Assembly (NCBI GenBank): GCA_942486035.1
Contig: CALNXK010000016.1
Span: 4,454,001 to 4,518,000, forward strand
Origin: Porites lobata
Taxonomy: Eukaryota > Cnidaria > Anthozoa > Scleractinia > Poritidae
DNA: 64,000 nucleotides
Direction of reading: 5' to 3'
How positions within the stretch are numbered: position 1 is the stretch's first letter; each line of letters begins with the position of its first letter. This document shows, piece after piece, positions 21,356 through 33,408 of this stretch. The notes beneath the pieces are model-generated. The model saw only the letters and a program-made list of their open reading frames with translations. It was not told the origin of the DNA and ran no database searches. A program made the translations under genes and the position numbers.

Positions 21356-24300
21356 CTACTGTTTTTTAATCAATTCACTATGTTCATCTTTATCGTTTAC
21401 AATATTAGGGGCATGCTGAGAGGCGGTGCCATTATTGGCAAGATAATACTTTAGTCTTGAGGGATAGTCTGTCATAACTCCAGCCACCTTCAGCTTGTTG
21501 AAAGCCAAGTCAAACTCATGGTCATCATTAAGAACCCAAAGGTAAGTCTACAGATTTCAAAAAATAATCATTTATATCATAAGAAAATATCACAACCAAA
21601 GAGTGCATTCAATTGGAACCCAAGATCACTCACACCATGACTCTTTCATTGGGTGGACTCATCTGTTCATTTCATGTGTTATGAGAGGCCCTGCCAGGGT
21701 AAATTCTGACAAGCAACATGGCCCAAAAAGTAGCTACAGCGCGTAAAATGAATTTGCAACAAGAGACAACCTTCCTCCGCCACATTGCGACAGTGACGGC
21801 AACACCGACAATAAGTGACAAGCATTTATAAACACCGACATGAAACATTTTAAAATTCAGACGGGCGACATGGGACCCCCCCCTGGCAGGGCCTCTTATG
21901 ATCCGAGTGATCTTGGATCACTGATCGATCCTCACCTAAAAATTTTATGTTGTAGTGAACTGTAAAGGTACTCTGTTGTCCCAATTTTAAATGTTGTTTT
22001 GTACATTCACCTTTAAAATTGACAAACTAGAGATTCCTTCTTGTTACTAAGTATGTGATTTTAATCATAATGATTAATTATTTATAATAGTAATTTAATT
22101 AAGCACTGCAGTGAAAAATCTGGCAATGAATAATACAATGTTGGCCGAAAACACTGCCATTCTGAAGAGTGTAAACAATGTCTTTTGACAACCCTATAAC
22201 ATTGAAAGACAACTGCAGTCCAAACGTCAAAATTTTGATTAATTTAAAAGTACCAGTATGTATTAAAACAGGCAATACAAAAACAGTCCACCACGGACAT
22301 TTCTTACAAACCCCAGGCTACCAATATTATTGTAACCAACTCGGACCGTACAGATGTAGATTTATCATACTGGACACTACAACATGTTAATATCATTACT
22401 TATCACAAGGAATGTTTGTATACGGTCTTTATGAGAAATGCTAAGTAAATGAAAAGAAGGTTTCAACAGTGGTATATCTGGGGCAGGGGGGGGGGGGGAT
22501 GTCAAAAAAAGACTTATTTCAATGCTTTTAGCTTACTTGAATTCCTCTCTTGTCCAAATGTTTAAACAGTATAGGACTGACCATAAACCTAAAGTATAAA
22601 ACAAAAATGATCATGTGCTACAAGTATCTCATGAGCTGTGCGCAATATTAATTTTCCAAAAACACTTCCTTACAAAGTACGACTGTAACACTCAACACTT
22701 TGTCGTAACTTTTACACCACTGGCACCTTTTTGCAACATGACAGTGGCCTGAAAAACTTTTCTGACTTCAACGAATCCATTAGCTACTTTGTGGTCACAT
22801 GACATCTAACAAAATGTTTCCTCCCAAAATTTTCTGAGCAAGTAATATTTCAGGAAACAGTACACTGTTACTTGTGAGTGCTGAGGACTCACTTGAATTC
22901 AGATATTTCTGCATGTACATTTTGCAGGATTTTTTCGGCAAGGGCTATAATATTATTATAACACATTAAACACGTACATTGTAATGAGTTGTCCCTGAGG
23001 TAACCAGTTAATTCTGTTCTCTTGAATCTCAATGGTTTCCTCGGATCCACCTCAGAAAACATTGAGATTCTCAGGAAACAAAGTTATTTTTGTCCCTTAG
23101 GACTGGTCACTAAGTGACTATTTTCCCTGAGAATTTTTTCCTCAGAGAGCAATCTACTCTCACAATTTGGGTTTTGATTCTGAGGATAACTGCTTCCAGA
23201 ATTAACGAGAATTGACATCCTGGGCGTGGTTGTTCAGGATATGTTGGATAGAGCTATTCATTGGATAAAATATCCAGGGTTCAAGTATAAGGGAAAAAAT
23301 TGCATTATTTACTGGATAGAGATTAATCCCATGGATATAGATGGTGTTATCCATCTTTTGAACAACTAGGGCCTGAAATATTCTACAAACTTTGCCACTT
23401 ACCAATCAACTATATGACACAGGGCTTTCATGGTCCATGGAACTTCAAATCGCCTGGGAAGGAAACCAAGAAAATTATCACATGCAGTACAGAACTCAAA
23501 ACCTCTTTTACTCAGGGCAAAACACTGGTTAGCACATTGGAAACTTCAGGAAGTAGGTGTTTTTGTTTGTTTTTCATACAGTTTTAAATAATAGTAATGG
23601 GGTAATGTGGAACTTAGACTCCTCTCCATTAACCTCCTTAAGTGCCAAGAGTGACCAACATCAATTTCTCTTCAAACAATATCAATACATTATCAGAATA
23701 TCAGAATATCATCATATCAAAGGGAAATGTGTGGAGCTTAGTCTGGAGAATTTGTTTGTGAATATTGGGACTCGAAGGGTTATTTGATGACTTAATCATT
23801 TAACAGTTTTTTACCTGATCATTGTGACTGGTAGCATAATTTCTAGGAAGGATTCCTTGAGGGGAATGAAAGGCAACAATCCAGAATAAAACAAAAAAAT
23901 GAGCAGGGCTGCACGCTGCATTGAAAACATTACTGCAATCTCTGGATCCTACAAATACAAAAAATATACAATATAAATATAGAAATTGACTCTGACTATA
24001 AAATAGAGTATAAAAATTCTCATGTTTCACTCTAAAAATTCTTAACCTTTACACAACACTGCAGTTTGAATGCATTTTAAACCGTACCTTCTTGTAGCAT
24101 TTTTCAGTGACCTCCTTTGAAAAGTTTCCCCACACTGTTATTTTTTTCCTGTTGTACTTGCAGATTAACTCGTGAGTCTAAATTATGAATTATAGTGAAA
24201 GCATGTTACAGAAAATATGAAAATAAACATTTTAAGGTCCACTTAATTATAAAACCTGTTATAGAAAATGGCCAAGTTTTAAAAAGCCTGTTCCAAATTT

Positions 24301-27300
24301 TGTTGCGCTGGGTGATATTATATTGGGTTTGTGAGAATGGATCCAGAAACTCATAAGAGGTTAAAATCAGTAATGAGCTTCTACTGGATTGTAATTCGAC
24401 TAGTAAATGGATCGAATACTCTGCCCAATGATATTTTAGAATCATAAAACAATCACCCCATGAGGTGACATGAATACCTACATTGGCATGTAAATAAACC
24501 TAATCTGTCTCCTTTTTTGTTTAGATACATATATAATTGTATTGAAAATTTACAATGTAAATTATGTATACCCTACATACTACAGTAAAACAAAATATTA
24601 ATATCATAATTCTTACATGCACACTCACCTTATTTATAAGCTCATCAGAATTACTTTTGATATCTACATTAATTGGAATATCAGGAAAGGCTTTAAAAAC
24701 ACTTTCAAGTAAGGGAATTTTACGATCACCATTCTTTGCCATGCAAGTCACACCTGGAGAAAAAAATTTATATATTAATCAATAAGGATATGACTCTCAG
24801 AAAAAGGCAAACAAATATAGGATGCTACATGTTTCTTTGAGGAACTGTGCACTGCTACATGCATACAGCCCACAAGGTGGGCTCCTTATATGATACAATG
24901 TACTGGTATCTTCATTACTGGAGGACACTTGGTACTGACTATTATATGTATCACAAAACATTCAAAAGTAGTATAGTATTGGACAGGTGTGTGGCAATTT
25001 CACAGAGCTCAAATTCAGATAAATTTAAGGCACCAAATATGCATTCTTAGATTCATCCTACAAGGCAAGGAATTGGTATACCCACAGCTGTTGAAGGTAT
25101 CAGGTACAATTTTACTGTACAATAAGAGATACATGTAAAACAGTGATCTCGATTGCAATGAATGTTATTATTTTCTGCTGCAGGAAGCAATACTGTGTTC
25201 AAAGTTCCTAGTATTTCAAGAGGGCATATGCTAATATTAAATAACTATTACCGTTGTTATAAAATAATCTTTCTTCACTACCTTAAGTAAAACTATATTC
25301 CATCCCCTCCCCCAGCCCCTTCTCAATTTAGTTACAACTGGAAATGGGTACTTTCTGTTATCCATTTCAAGGAAAACGGCTATATTATTTTATTCCACAG
25401 ACACTTAGTATACAGTACAAAGCTAAAAGCAGTGTTCACACTAGTAGTACTACCAGTAATATTATATACCTGGTTGAAACTGTACTGTCAGTGTATTCAT
25501 AAGAAGGGGTAAGTCCTAAGGGATAACAGAGTGTTATTCAATATTAGGCGTACATTGGCACTGGCTTATTACATTAAACACATCATTACATTGCACATAT
25601 TAAAGTACGCTGTATACATTTCAGCCCTTAACATGCTACCATCCTGGATGCTACCATCCTGATTCACAAGAATTTCTTTGCAGTCTCCACATTAGTTTCT
25701 TTTAGCTGAGAAGAATACAATTTACTGGGAAAAAAAAAGTTCATCATTGCGGTAGCAACGTGTAATAGTGCTGTGCACAGTTACTATTTAGAGACCCGAA
25801 ACTCAGACAAACAAACTGAAATTAACATTAGTGAATTCCTCACTTTTGTATGACTTTTGTCATTGAAATGAGAAAAATGACCCAACTCAGACAAAAATTG
25901 CAAATTAGTCACTCTGACATCATTCGTGTGCCACGCTATTAACAACGTAACCTTATTCATGAGATCATCTCACCTCATATTTCAAGTCACTGATAACTGA
26001 ATCAGAGAGTGTCACTCGGGAGAGGTCATTATCATGACATACAACAACCTTATGCAAGAGAAAAACAGCCCATTCTTAGCACTTAGATGATTTTGTACTA
26101 TATTATGGTGGATTTGTTTCTACAGTGTGCTAATGATCCAATTACCTTAAAGTGTACTTGTACTTGTACTTGACTCCACTCGTAAATGTGGAGGTAACAT
26201 ACATTGTGTACATGTACTGATCATAATCAAAGGTAATATGTCTGTAAGATGGGTGAATGGTTTTATTGTAGTAATAAAAATTTTTTATCATTATAAGTGT
26301 CTAAACAAATATTGTATGTAATGCTCAAAATCAAAATAATCATTGTTACAATTAAGAAAAATTCATCATTAATTTTGTTTGCTTCTCAACAAAAACACAA
26401 TCACCACCAACAAGAGGGTGCCCATCAGGAGGAAGGCAGTAAATCATTAATTATATATTTCAAGGTAGCTTTATCAGAGCATGTGATCATTGCTCCATAA
26501 CATTTGAAGTGCAAAGCAAGTAACCGCGCATACTTGCCAGGAAGCGCAGAAGTTTACCAAAAATCGTTTTTTCTTTCTTCAAGGAAGATGAAAACTGTAA
26601 TATCTTTGACCTCTTTACCTGTTTGTCAGCCGTCAAACGGACATCAAGTTCAAGCATCTCTGTTCCCATTTCTAGAGCACTTTATAAAGCAAAGTAACGT
26701 TTATAAGCTGGCAAATTATGAGGTAAAAATTAGAGTACCATAAAAGAAAAAACAAAACAAAAAAGATCTCAAACAAATAATACAAAATGATGCTTACTGT
26801 TGGTAGGCTGTCATGGTATTTTCTAAATTTTCAGCTGCTCCTAGAATAAACAAGAAAAAATAAATCCATTGTCAGAACAAAAACTTTATAGTGACCATAG
26901 TTAACAGGTGGTTCCTGTCTAGAGGTTAGGGAGTGATCTTTTCTCTCCTGATAAAAGAACTCACACATTAAATTTGCTATATCTTTAATGTAGATATTGC
27001 AGTTAATTTTTTATCCCAGTTCATTTTTGTTTTGGGTTTGTTTCAAGTTCATTAGCATACATTACCATACCCCAAAACAATGGAAAAATAAAAATTAACT
27101 CGGATAAAAATTAACTACAATATAGATCTGAGTTCCATGGCTTTGTTTTCACATCTCAGGTGACCCCTGAGGAGCCCAAAGAGAAAGCACTTTCTACAGG
27201 TTATGAAAAACCAGAATTGAGGGTTGAGGATGCCTCAAAATCATAGAAATCAGTTAAAAAAATAAAGGAAACACATTCTCAAAGAGGAACATCTACAAGC

Positions 27301-28247
27301 CATTTTTTAAGGAAGAGTTAGGTATTTTTAACAATTATATTGAATGAGGCTGGGTATGATGTGAAGAATTATGCAGATTGAAGAGGATGTTGTCAGCTGA
27401 GGTGGATAACATCATCCTTGTATAAGAAAATTTTCAAGAATTATCAAAACACATGGATGAGAAGCAGCCACATTCTGTATTTGTAAAAATCCAACATGCA
27501 CTGTTTTTCAGTGTGGAAGCTGTTTGTTAATGTATAAGGAAATTTTTTTCCAACAAAATGCCATTGGAGCAGGGATTTTTTATTTATCAAGAACAACCAT
27601 TTTTTCCCTTAGTTTTCATGTTTTCCCAGCAACAAGTAATGCTACCTTTTCATCAACCATAGCTCATATATTCCCTTCACAAACAGGTGGCCTACCCAAG
27701 CCCAAACAATAACAATATTATTAATTAACTGTGACTAAAACTTCAGTTTCGGCTTACACCAAGGAGAAATTTAACACCTGAATGAAGGCTCTCGAGGCAA
27801 AAAATTCTTCATCGATTTGGTTCCAGCTCAACTTAATTGCTTTCATATACATGTTAATTGCTTCAATCTGTGGCTCCAATGAATTTATATTAAGTTTAAT
27901 TTATTGACCCCACGATTGATAAAGTAAGAAACCAGTGAAATTTAATTTAAGTTGCATTGCTGCAGATCAAACGCCTTTCGCCAACATACTTACGGTTTCT
28001 GTTGTCAAACTGCTCTTATCAAGTATTTTAGTCTTTGGATAATTTTGGACTTAAGCTTAAGAGTAACTAGCATTTCACACAATTTTCTATAAAAGCTAAG
28101 GAACACCAAACCTCCTCGATGACTGATGTGCCGACATCGAAACTTCGTGTTCTTCCTTTTGTGTAGAATCGTTGGAAAGTTCAGAAGAACAACAGAAGTA
28201 ATGATGTAACTTCCAATGATTGGTAAGGCTATAGCCAAAGCCAACAT
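21356..28247 (-). CDS. GDPD1: GDPD1/GDPD3-like glycerophosphodiester phosphodiesterase
   Basis: Eleven exons in transcription order: 28247-28112, 26840-26798, 26679-26619, 26048-25974, 25515-25470, 24753-24629, 24178-24088, 23948-23815, 23453-23403, 22588-22537, 21547-21356 (TAG). Phases agree at every junction except for a one-base surplus in exon 7. The product is about 334 residues (human GDPD1 has 314). It opens with a membrane segment (MLALAIALPIIGSYIITSVV), then HISHRGG, NLENTM, MLELDVRLT and VVVCHDNDL, which hold the GDPD catalytic His, Glu, Asp and His. Next come KIPLLESVFKAFPDIPINVDIK, a hydrophobic hairpin (LLIFLFYSGLLPFIPL), RGIQ-TYLWVLN and GVMTDYPSRL. The family cleaves lysophospholipids or glycerophosphodiesters in ER-type membranes (lysophospholipase D activity). 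Upstream in-frame sequence to 28374 has no ATG, so 28247 is the start. The frameshift may be an assembly error or a disabling allele. Confidence 0.9.
21679..21899. mobile_element. MITE with AGAGGCCCTGCCAGGG ends
   Basis: ATGAGAGGCCCTGCCAGGG at the left and CCCTGGCAGGGCCTCTTAT at the right are near-perfect inverted termini around ~180 bp. It lies in the last GDPD intron. Confidence 0.8.
22486..22498. repeat. Poly-G tract
   Basis: A 13-base G run, 39 bp beyond the exon at 22537-22588, on the donor side in the last GDPD intron. It is prone to length errors. Confidence 0.9.
23219..23374. mobile_element. MITE built on GTTGTTCA / GGATA motifs
   Basis: Ends CCTGGGCGTGGTTGTTCA and TTGAACAACTAGGGCCTG are imperfect inverted repeats. 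The interior repeats TGGATA/TATCCA phrases symmetrically. It sits in the GDPD intron only 28 bp from the exon 23403-23453 donor. Confidence 0.75.
24088..24178 (-). other. GDPD1: Frameshifted exon 7 of the GDPD gene
   Basis: This exon is 91 nt where phase demands 90. Its first half reads ELICKYNRKKITVWGN in the incoming frame. Its second half reads KEVTEKCYKK only in the frame that joins the next exon (DPEIAVMFSMQR). The switch falls at a run of five A on the + strand (24120-24124). As written, translation would stop at TGA a few codons later. The conserved splice sites and both conserved halves argue for a recent indel or a sequencing slip. Confidence 0.85.
26996..27121. mobile_element. MITE copy 2 (same family as 459-586)
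   Basis: Ends ATTGCAGTTAATTTTT and AAAATTAACTACAAT with internal TTCATTAGCATACATTACCA. It lies in the first GDPD intron. Confidence 0.7.
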
Positions 28248-28789
28248 TATGTTTTTTCGTCTTGTGAAAGCAGTGAAAGCTTTCTTCTTCTTTGCCGGTG
28301 TGAGCTTTTTCCGGTGAATGTCATCAGTACGTGTTTCTGTCAACAACAAATGTCCGCTTGCTTGGTAACCACGTCATTGCAATCATCATGACACAGCCCG
28401 CCCAGGCCTTTCCGTTCTATATAGAGACGTGTTAGCCTGGGCAACAAATCTGAAAATTCGCGCTGCACCCTTCCATACTAAACGCCTGGAACAGGCTACC
28501 TAAGAAAGGGAGTCGAAAAGGCAACGAACACCAAGAGAGGATGAAGGACCTCTTGCAATGCATTACATAGTGAGTCAAGCACACTCCACCACTGCACTGA
28601 CCACGTGAAGATATCACGGTTCAACGCCGACGTAGTTTTATAGTTAACGAGTGTTGAAGGAAAGCTCTAACAGTGGTCTTTCATTGGACCCTGGCTGGCT
28701 TGCATATCGGAAAATCTGCGATAAATATTCTTCTCTTCTGAACTTAATTTGAAAGGTTAATTGACCACTGCGGTGGAGATTCCAGGAAA

Positions 28790-29870
28790 TTATTAATCAG
28801 TTGGTTTAATATCTCTTTAATGGTCCTTATCCGCCTTATGAGAGTAATCTTCCCACACCTGATGATCTAGTTATCTTTGCTAACAACTTCGGCGAATTGT
28901 TTATTAGAAAAATTGACCTTATCAAGTAGTTCATTTGTAACATTATAAAATTAATCTTCCTATTGATACTGTTTCGGTCGTGAAATTTGACAGTTTTTCG
29001 TCCCTATTCGGTTAAAGATAGCTTAAGACGTTTGTTCACGTATCTGTGTTTCGCCGAATGTTTCATCAGTGCTCCCTTGATCCTATCCCTACGTGGCTGT
29101 TACATCATATCTTGATGTTCTTTTGTTCTCCATTACCTAGTAAATTTGTTTCTTTCTACCTCTACCTTTGTAAGACCTTTGCTAAAGAAATTAGGCCTTG
29201 AGTTATCTTATAAAAATTACTGCCCAGTAAGCAATTTGCCCGTTCATCTTCAACATTGTTGAAAAAGCAGTTCTTGCTCAATTGTTTCCACTGTGTGAAT
29301 GCAATTCTCCTTTGCCTAGGTTTCAGTCGGGCTTCCGAAGATTTCATTCAGCTGAGATGGCCTTGCCTTAATATATTCTCATATCCATGGTTCGTCAAGA
29401 AATAATGCTCGTTCTGCTGTCGTTCTGGTATGACGGTATTTATTTGACCTGAGTGCCCCTTTCGACACCATAGATCACTGTTTTCTTCTTGACGCTCATT
29501 AAAGGCTCACTTCTTATCTATCTGACCGAAAACAACGTGTTCTCGTCAAAGACCGATCGTTCTTCTGATGATTTTTAATTAACCTGTGGTTTCCCCTAAG
29601 GTAGTTGCATGGGCCCTAGTTTATTCATTCTATACAACTCTCGACTCTATCATGCGATCGCCAATGAACCATCTGCAATCTGCTCATTGGTATGCCGACG
29701 ATACGCAAATCTATCTTTCATTAGTCCTGAGAACGACTGAAATACCTCGCTTAGCTGCAGTTGAGACCTATACATGTATTTCCGTTGTCTGTGCATGGCT
29801 GATTCAAAATCTCCTGCGAAAGGGCGGGCTAACTCACGTTGTTGGCTTTGTTTTTTAAAAAGCTAAAACT
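28790..29870 (+). mobile_element. Decayed CR1/L2-type non-LTR retrotransposon (reverse transcriptase part)
   Basis: Recognisable reverse-transcriptase blocks occur in order on the + strand, broken by stops and frameshifts: YCPVSNLP (about 29215-29241), FQSGFRRFHSAE (about 29321-29356), DLSAPFDTIDH (about 29447-29479) and YADDTQIYLSL (29691-29723). These are RT domains of CR1/L2-like elements. The copy is dead. No endonuclease domain or 3' end was identified. Confidence 0.75.
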
Positions 29871-31787
29871 TTTTTCGCATCGAATGGATTCCAAAAGTAA
29901 TGGTCCAGTTTTGCTAGTAAAGGCTATATTTAGACACTGAAACTGTAGTGTCGTCTGTTGCAACGGATAGCAAGAATGGGCATGGACTTTGAAACTTTGA
30001 AAAGTTTGGCCAACATTTTCAAGTTTTAGGCTATGCTGGCAAAAATCACCAAACAAATTAGGGGACGTAGGACTCGTAGACCCCTCCGGTGGTGTGGCCA
30101 ACCTTTCCTAGCCTTAAAAACAAACAAAAAAATAAAAGAAAAAAGAACAACACCCTCAATGATTCATTTAACTCTCCTTGTTTCGTGAAAATATATTTTT
30201 TTCAAAAACAACGGACTTTTTCTTTCTTACACCCAATGTGGGTTTCCAGAGAAAAAACGAGTGATTTATTGGTGGACTGATATATTTAGAGAAGAGGGGG
30301 AAAAAAACGCGTAGATGGCATGGTGAGAGCTGGCGGGGAGGGGTGGGCGATGGTTGAGGGTTTAGAGAGATTTGGAAAATTTTGCGTACCTCTGGAAAAA
30401 TCCTGGCTATGCCCCTGGGCTTAAAACGGCCAAAAATTTAGTCGATAGCCGTAAAAATTGAAAACCTTTAATCGTTAGCCGCAGGAGCCGACGTATATAG
30501 CGTAAAAAGAGTTATTTGTTAATTTCAAGGAAGGTGATAAACTCACTTATGACCCGTTACTATTCTTATTTGGCGGCAACTTTGACTCCGTTCGCACGTT
30601 AGGCCAAGCGCCTTTTCAGGATCCCCGGGAGTCTTAGCTGACGTCACTTGGCCTGCGTTTTGTAGACGAGTCGACATCTCTTTGATTTTAGATCTCCAAT
30701 GTCAGTATTGAAAGTATTCTTTTCCAACGAGTGAAGAAAGGCCAATCGAAAGATGCAAGGCAAGAAACAAAAGCTAACAGGAGCATCGGATACTTCCAAC
30801 ATTTAAGAAAACCGTTATTGATTTTCTTGGCCTTAACAAGACCCCCGGGCCGTGCAAAATTTGCTAATGCCCCACCCCGGGACTAACAAGGTGGAAAAAT
30901 GCTCCGCAGTTTTCCAGCTAGGCATGGGTGCACCTGGAATTGACTGAGGCCATAATATTTGCGATGATGTTCAGGTGGTCGTACGCTCGAACAACGTGCA
31001 GAGATGTGAGTGTCACAGTTTGTAAAACACGTTGCCCCTAAACATTGTCAACCTATGACAATATCCCTGTTTTTCTCTAACTCTACCGTAGAATCTTCCC
31101 AGGCCCTCTCGGTCAAGGCACTTCGGTGGCGTATCCCAGGACGCGCCCGGACCACATGACCCGAAACGCACTGGCCGCGCGGAATAATGAGGCTTAGGAA
31201 CAAGACAACAACAGACAGCTACAGTCTGCATGACAGTCGCTATGGTAAAATAAAACCACTGGACCCTGCAAAGACCCTGGAATTTTGTTATTTTTGTTAC
31301 TTATAACTGGATATCGCGCCCCGGCCGCGAGCTGTGCGCTCGCGTTTCTGCTTTTGCTTTTTCACGAAGATTCCTTTTAAGTTAACTGTTGACATTTCTA
31401 TGGGTAAAATAATATTTGAAGTGTAATACTTTAAAAGTGGGATCTATCAGCTGTTGAAATTTTTCATCCCGAGATGATCCTAAGACGTATATTTTGCTTT
31501 TTAAAAGGATACACAAAAATACAGGTTTATTAATGTTTAACTCTTTGAAACAAAAGAACTTAATAACCAATATCCGTAAAACAGCCAAAATTTTAGCCGA
31601 TAATCGTAAAAGCCACCATCCCATTGAGACCCTCAGTTAAAGCAGGAGTCCATCAAATGATGATGGGCTCCTGGTTAAAGGGATGACAAGTGCATTTTAG
31701 GGCTGTAAAAAAGATTCGGGAAAATCTGTCTAAACTAGGTACATGAAAGGGGTACCATTTGTCAACGTCATTTTTCTGTGAAAAATG

Positions 31788-32198
31788 GTACCCTGCTATT
31801 GGTACTTAATTTCGCGGGTCTTTGTAGTTAATCGCGAAATTAAAGACCCGTGAAAATAAATCCTCGCGAAATTTAATATCCATATAGAAAATTCAAATAA
31901 CAATTTTAAAACGTGTAATAGAAACGATATGTATTGTCAAACACAAATTGCCAAGTGGTTTTACTGGTAAACTCCATTTTGTATCTTCGGTTGTGAAATA
32001 ATGTTAGTTTGCAAAGATTTCACACATTGATTGTTCCAGTTTATCAAAAATTTTTTAAAGGTTCAGACTTTTTAAAAAAAAGACAATAAAGTTGAGAACC
32101 CTTGAATCGCGAAATTTAATACCCTTTTTTCATATTTACCTGTAAATGTTAAGATCGCTAAGTAAAACCCCGCGAAATTAAGTATATAAAAGGGTAAC
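31788..32198. mobile_element. MITE with TTAATTTCGCGGG arms
   Basis: GTACCCTGCTATT...ACTTAATTTCGCGGG at the left and CCCCGCGAAATTAAGTATAT...AGGGTAAC at the right are inverted. The interior repeats CGCGAAATTTAATA. A small hairpin (GGTACCATTT / AAATGGTACC) sits at the left flank (31751-31792). Confidence 0.65.
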
Positions 32199-33125
32199 AG
32201 GTTGGACCTCGGGGCGAATCCTCCTCGTATAAAACTTTGTTGAGCACTCCGGGCATGTAGCTAGAGCTTATTAGATATCATTAAAGATTATCTAGCCTAA
32301 TTTACTTCAAGCACCAGTTATCATAATTATACAAAATGATACTCCAAACGGTGTACAGGAAGAAAAATGTATTCATTATGTATATTCGTTATTTATAACT
32401 TAAGTGGTTTAGTATTTAATGTATTCATTTCACTGTAAATAGTGTCTGAAAAACCTTCTGAGGATGATTCTATTAAAGTTCTATTCTACTCCATCATGAA
32501 ATCATGGATTACAGTCATGATGCTGAATTAGCGCTAATCGGACTATCAGGAACCAAGCCATGATTTGAGGCACGATTTTAAAATCAGTCGGTACAAAGTT
32601 TAATTCTTCAAGAAATTTTTTGACATTGGATTATCTCGAGTGATGTTTTTTGAATTCGCGCAGGATTTTACTAAACTTCTTTCAGAAGGATAAGGAAATG
32701 ACTTACTTTACAAAAATTCAATGGCGTGAGTTCACCCTAACTTGTTATACATTTGGTCTAAACGCAAGAGGACTTTGTTTGAATGGGTTATATCAGTCTT
32801 ATCCCGGTAGAGACATCAGAAAAATAAGAAAAAAAAAGAATGTCACTATGTCAGGGCACTGGTCGCCCATGTGAAAATGTTAATTTGTAATCCAGTATGT
32901 TTAGAGGGGAGGATAACCATAATGAGACATTATCCTTTCTAGGTATGTTAGCTATTCGAGGCAACTACTTTACTAAAAACATCTTATATCTCTGCTGAAA
33001 AAGACATCGGAGAGAAACTCAATTCAGAAAGGGCGAGATTACGTCGCAAGCACGTCAATGTAAAGGGCTATGTGAGGTAAAAGGGTAGGGGATAGGGAGG
33101 AAGGGAAAAGGGAGGGGGATTCCGT

Positions 33126-33408
33126 GTTCTCATATTCCGCCGATGCATCTGCGACATGGCCGCCGGTACTGCAACTGTTCCAATATGAGAACAGAAGTAG
33201 CCGGCAACATCGGTCATCCCAGTCTTTACCTCCGGCATGCCCGCGATACAGCGAAGTTGACTCGAGTGCAACTCCGCAGGCATGCCGGCGGTAAAGCTCT
33301 GCGATGGCTGTAGTAGCCAGCGGCGCTTGTTCTCATTCGTCCGAGAAGTAGGCAGCAAGTAGCTTAGGCGGTATCGGCGGCTACATCGCAGATACGGCAT
33401 ATGAGAAC
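33126..33408. mobile_element. Palindromic GC-rich MITE (GTTCTCATAT ends)
   Basis: Left end GTTCTCATATTCCGCCGATG and right end ATACGGCATATGAGAAC are inverted, and pairing continues inward (GCATCTGCGACATGGCCGCCGG vs CGGCGGCTACATCGCAGAT, split here by motif). An internal AATATGAGAAC repeats the end. The whole ~283-bp element is nearly self-complementary and GC-rich against an AT-rich background. Confidence 0.8.

Noticed and set aside
28248..28349. N-terminal extension of the GDPD protein from TTG at 28349
   Set aside because: No ATG exists between the upstream stop (28374-28376) and 28247. The ATG at 28247 gives the family-length N-terminus right before the membrane segment.
30636..30645. Second CRE-like site (GCTGACGTCAC)
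   Set aside because: It is far from any gene start (4.4 kb from TTC28), so a chance match cannot be excluded.
31013..31231. Minus-strand frame with CLVPKPHYSARPVRFGS
   Set aside because: It resembles repeat-derived translations seen in many genomes. No start, splice or domain support.
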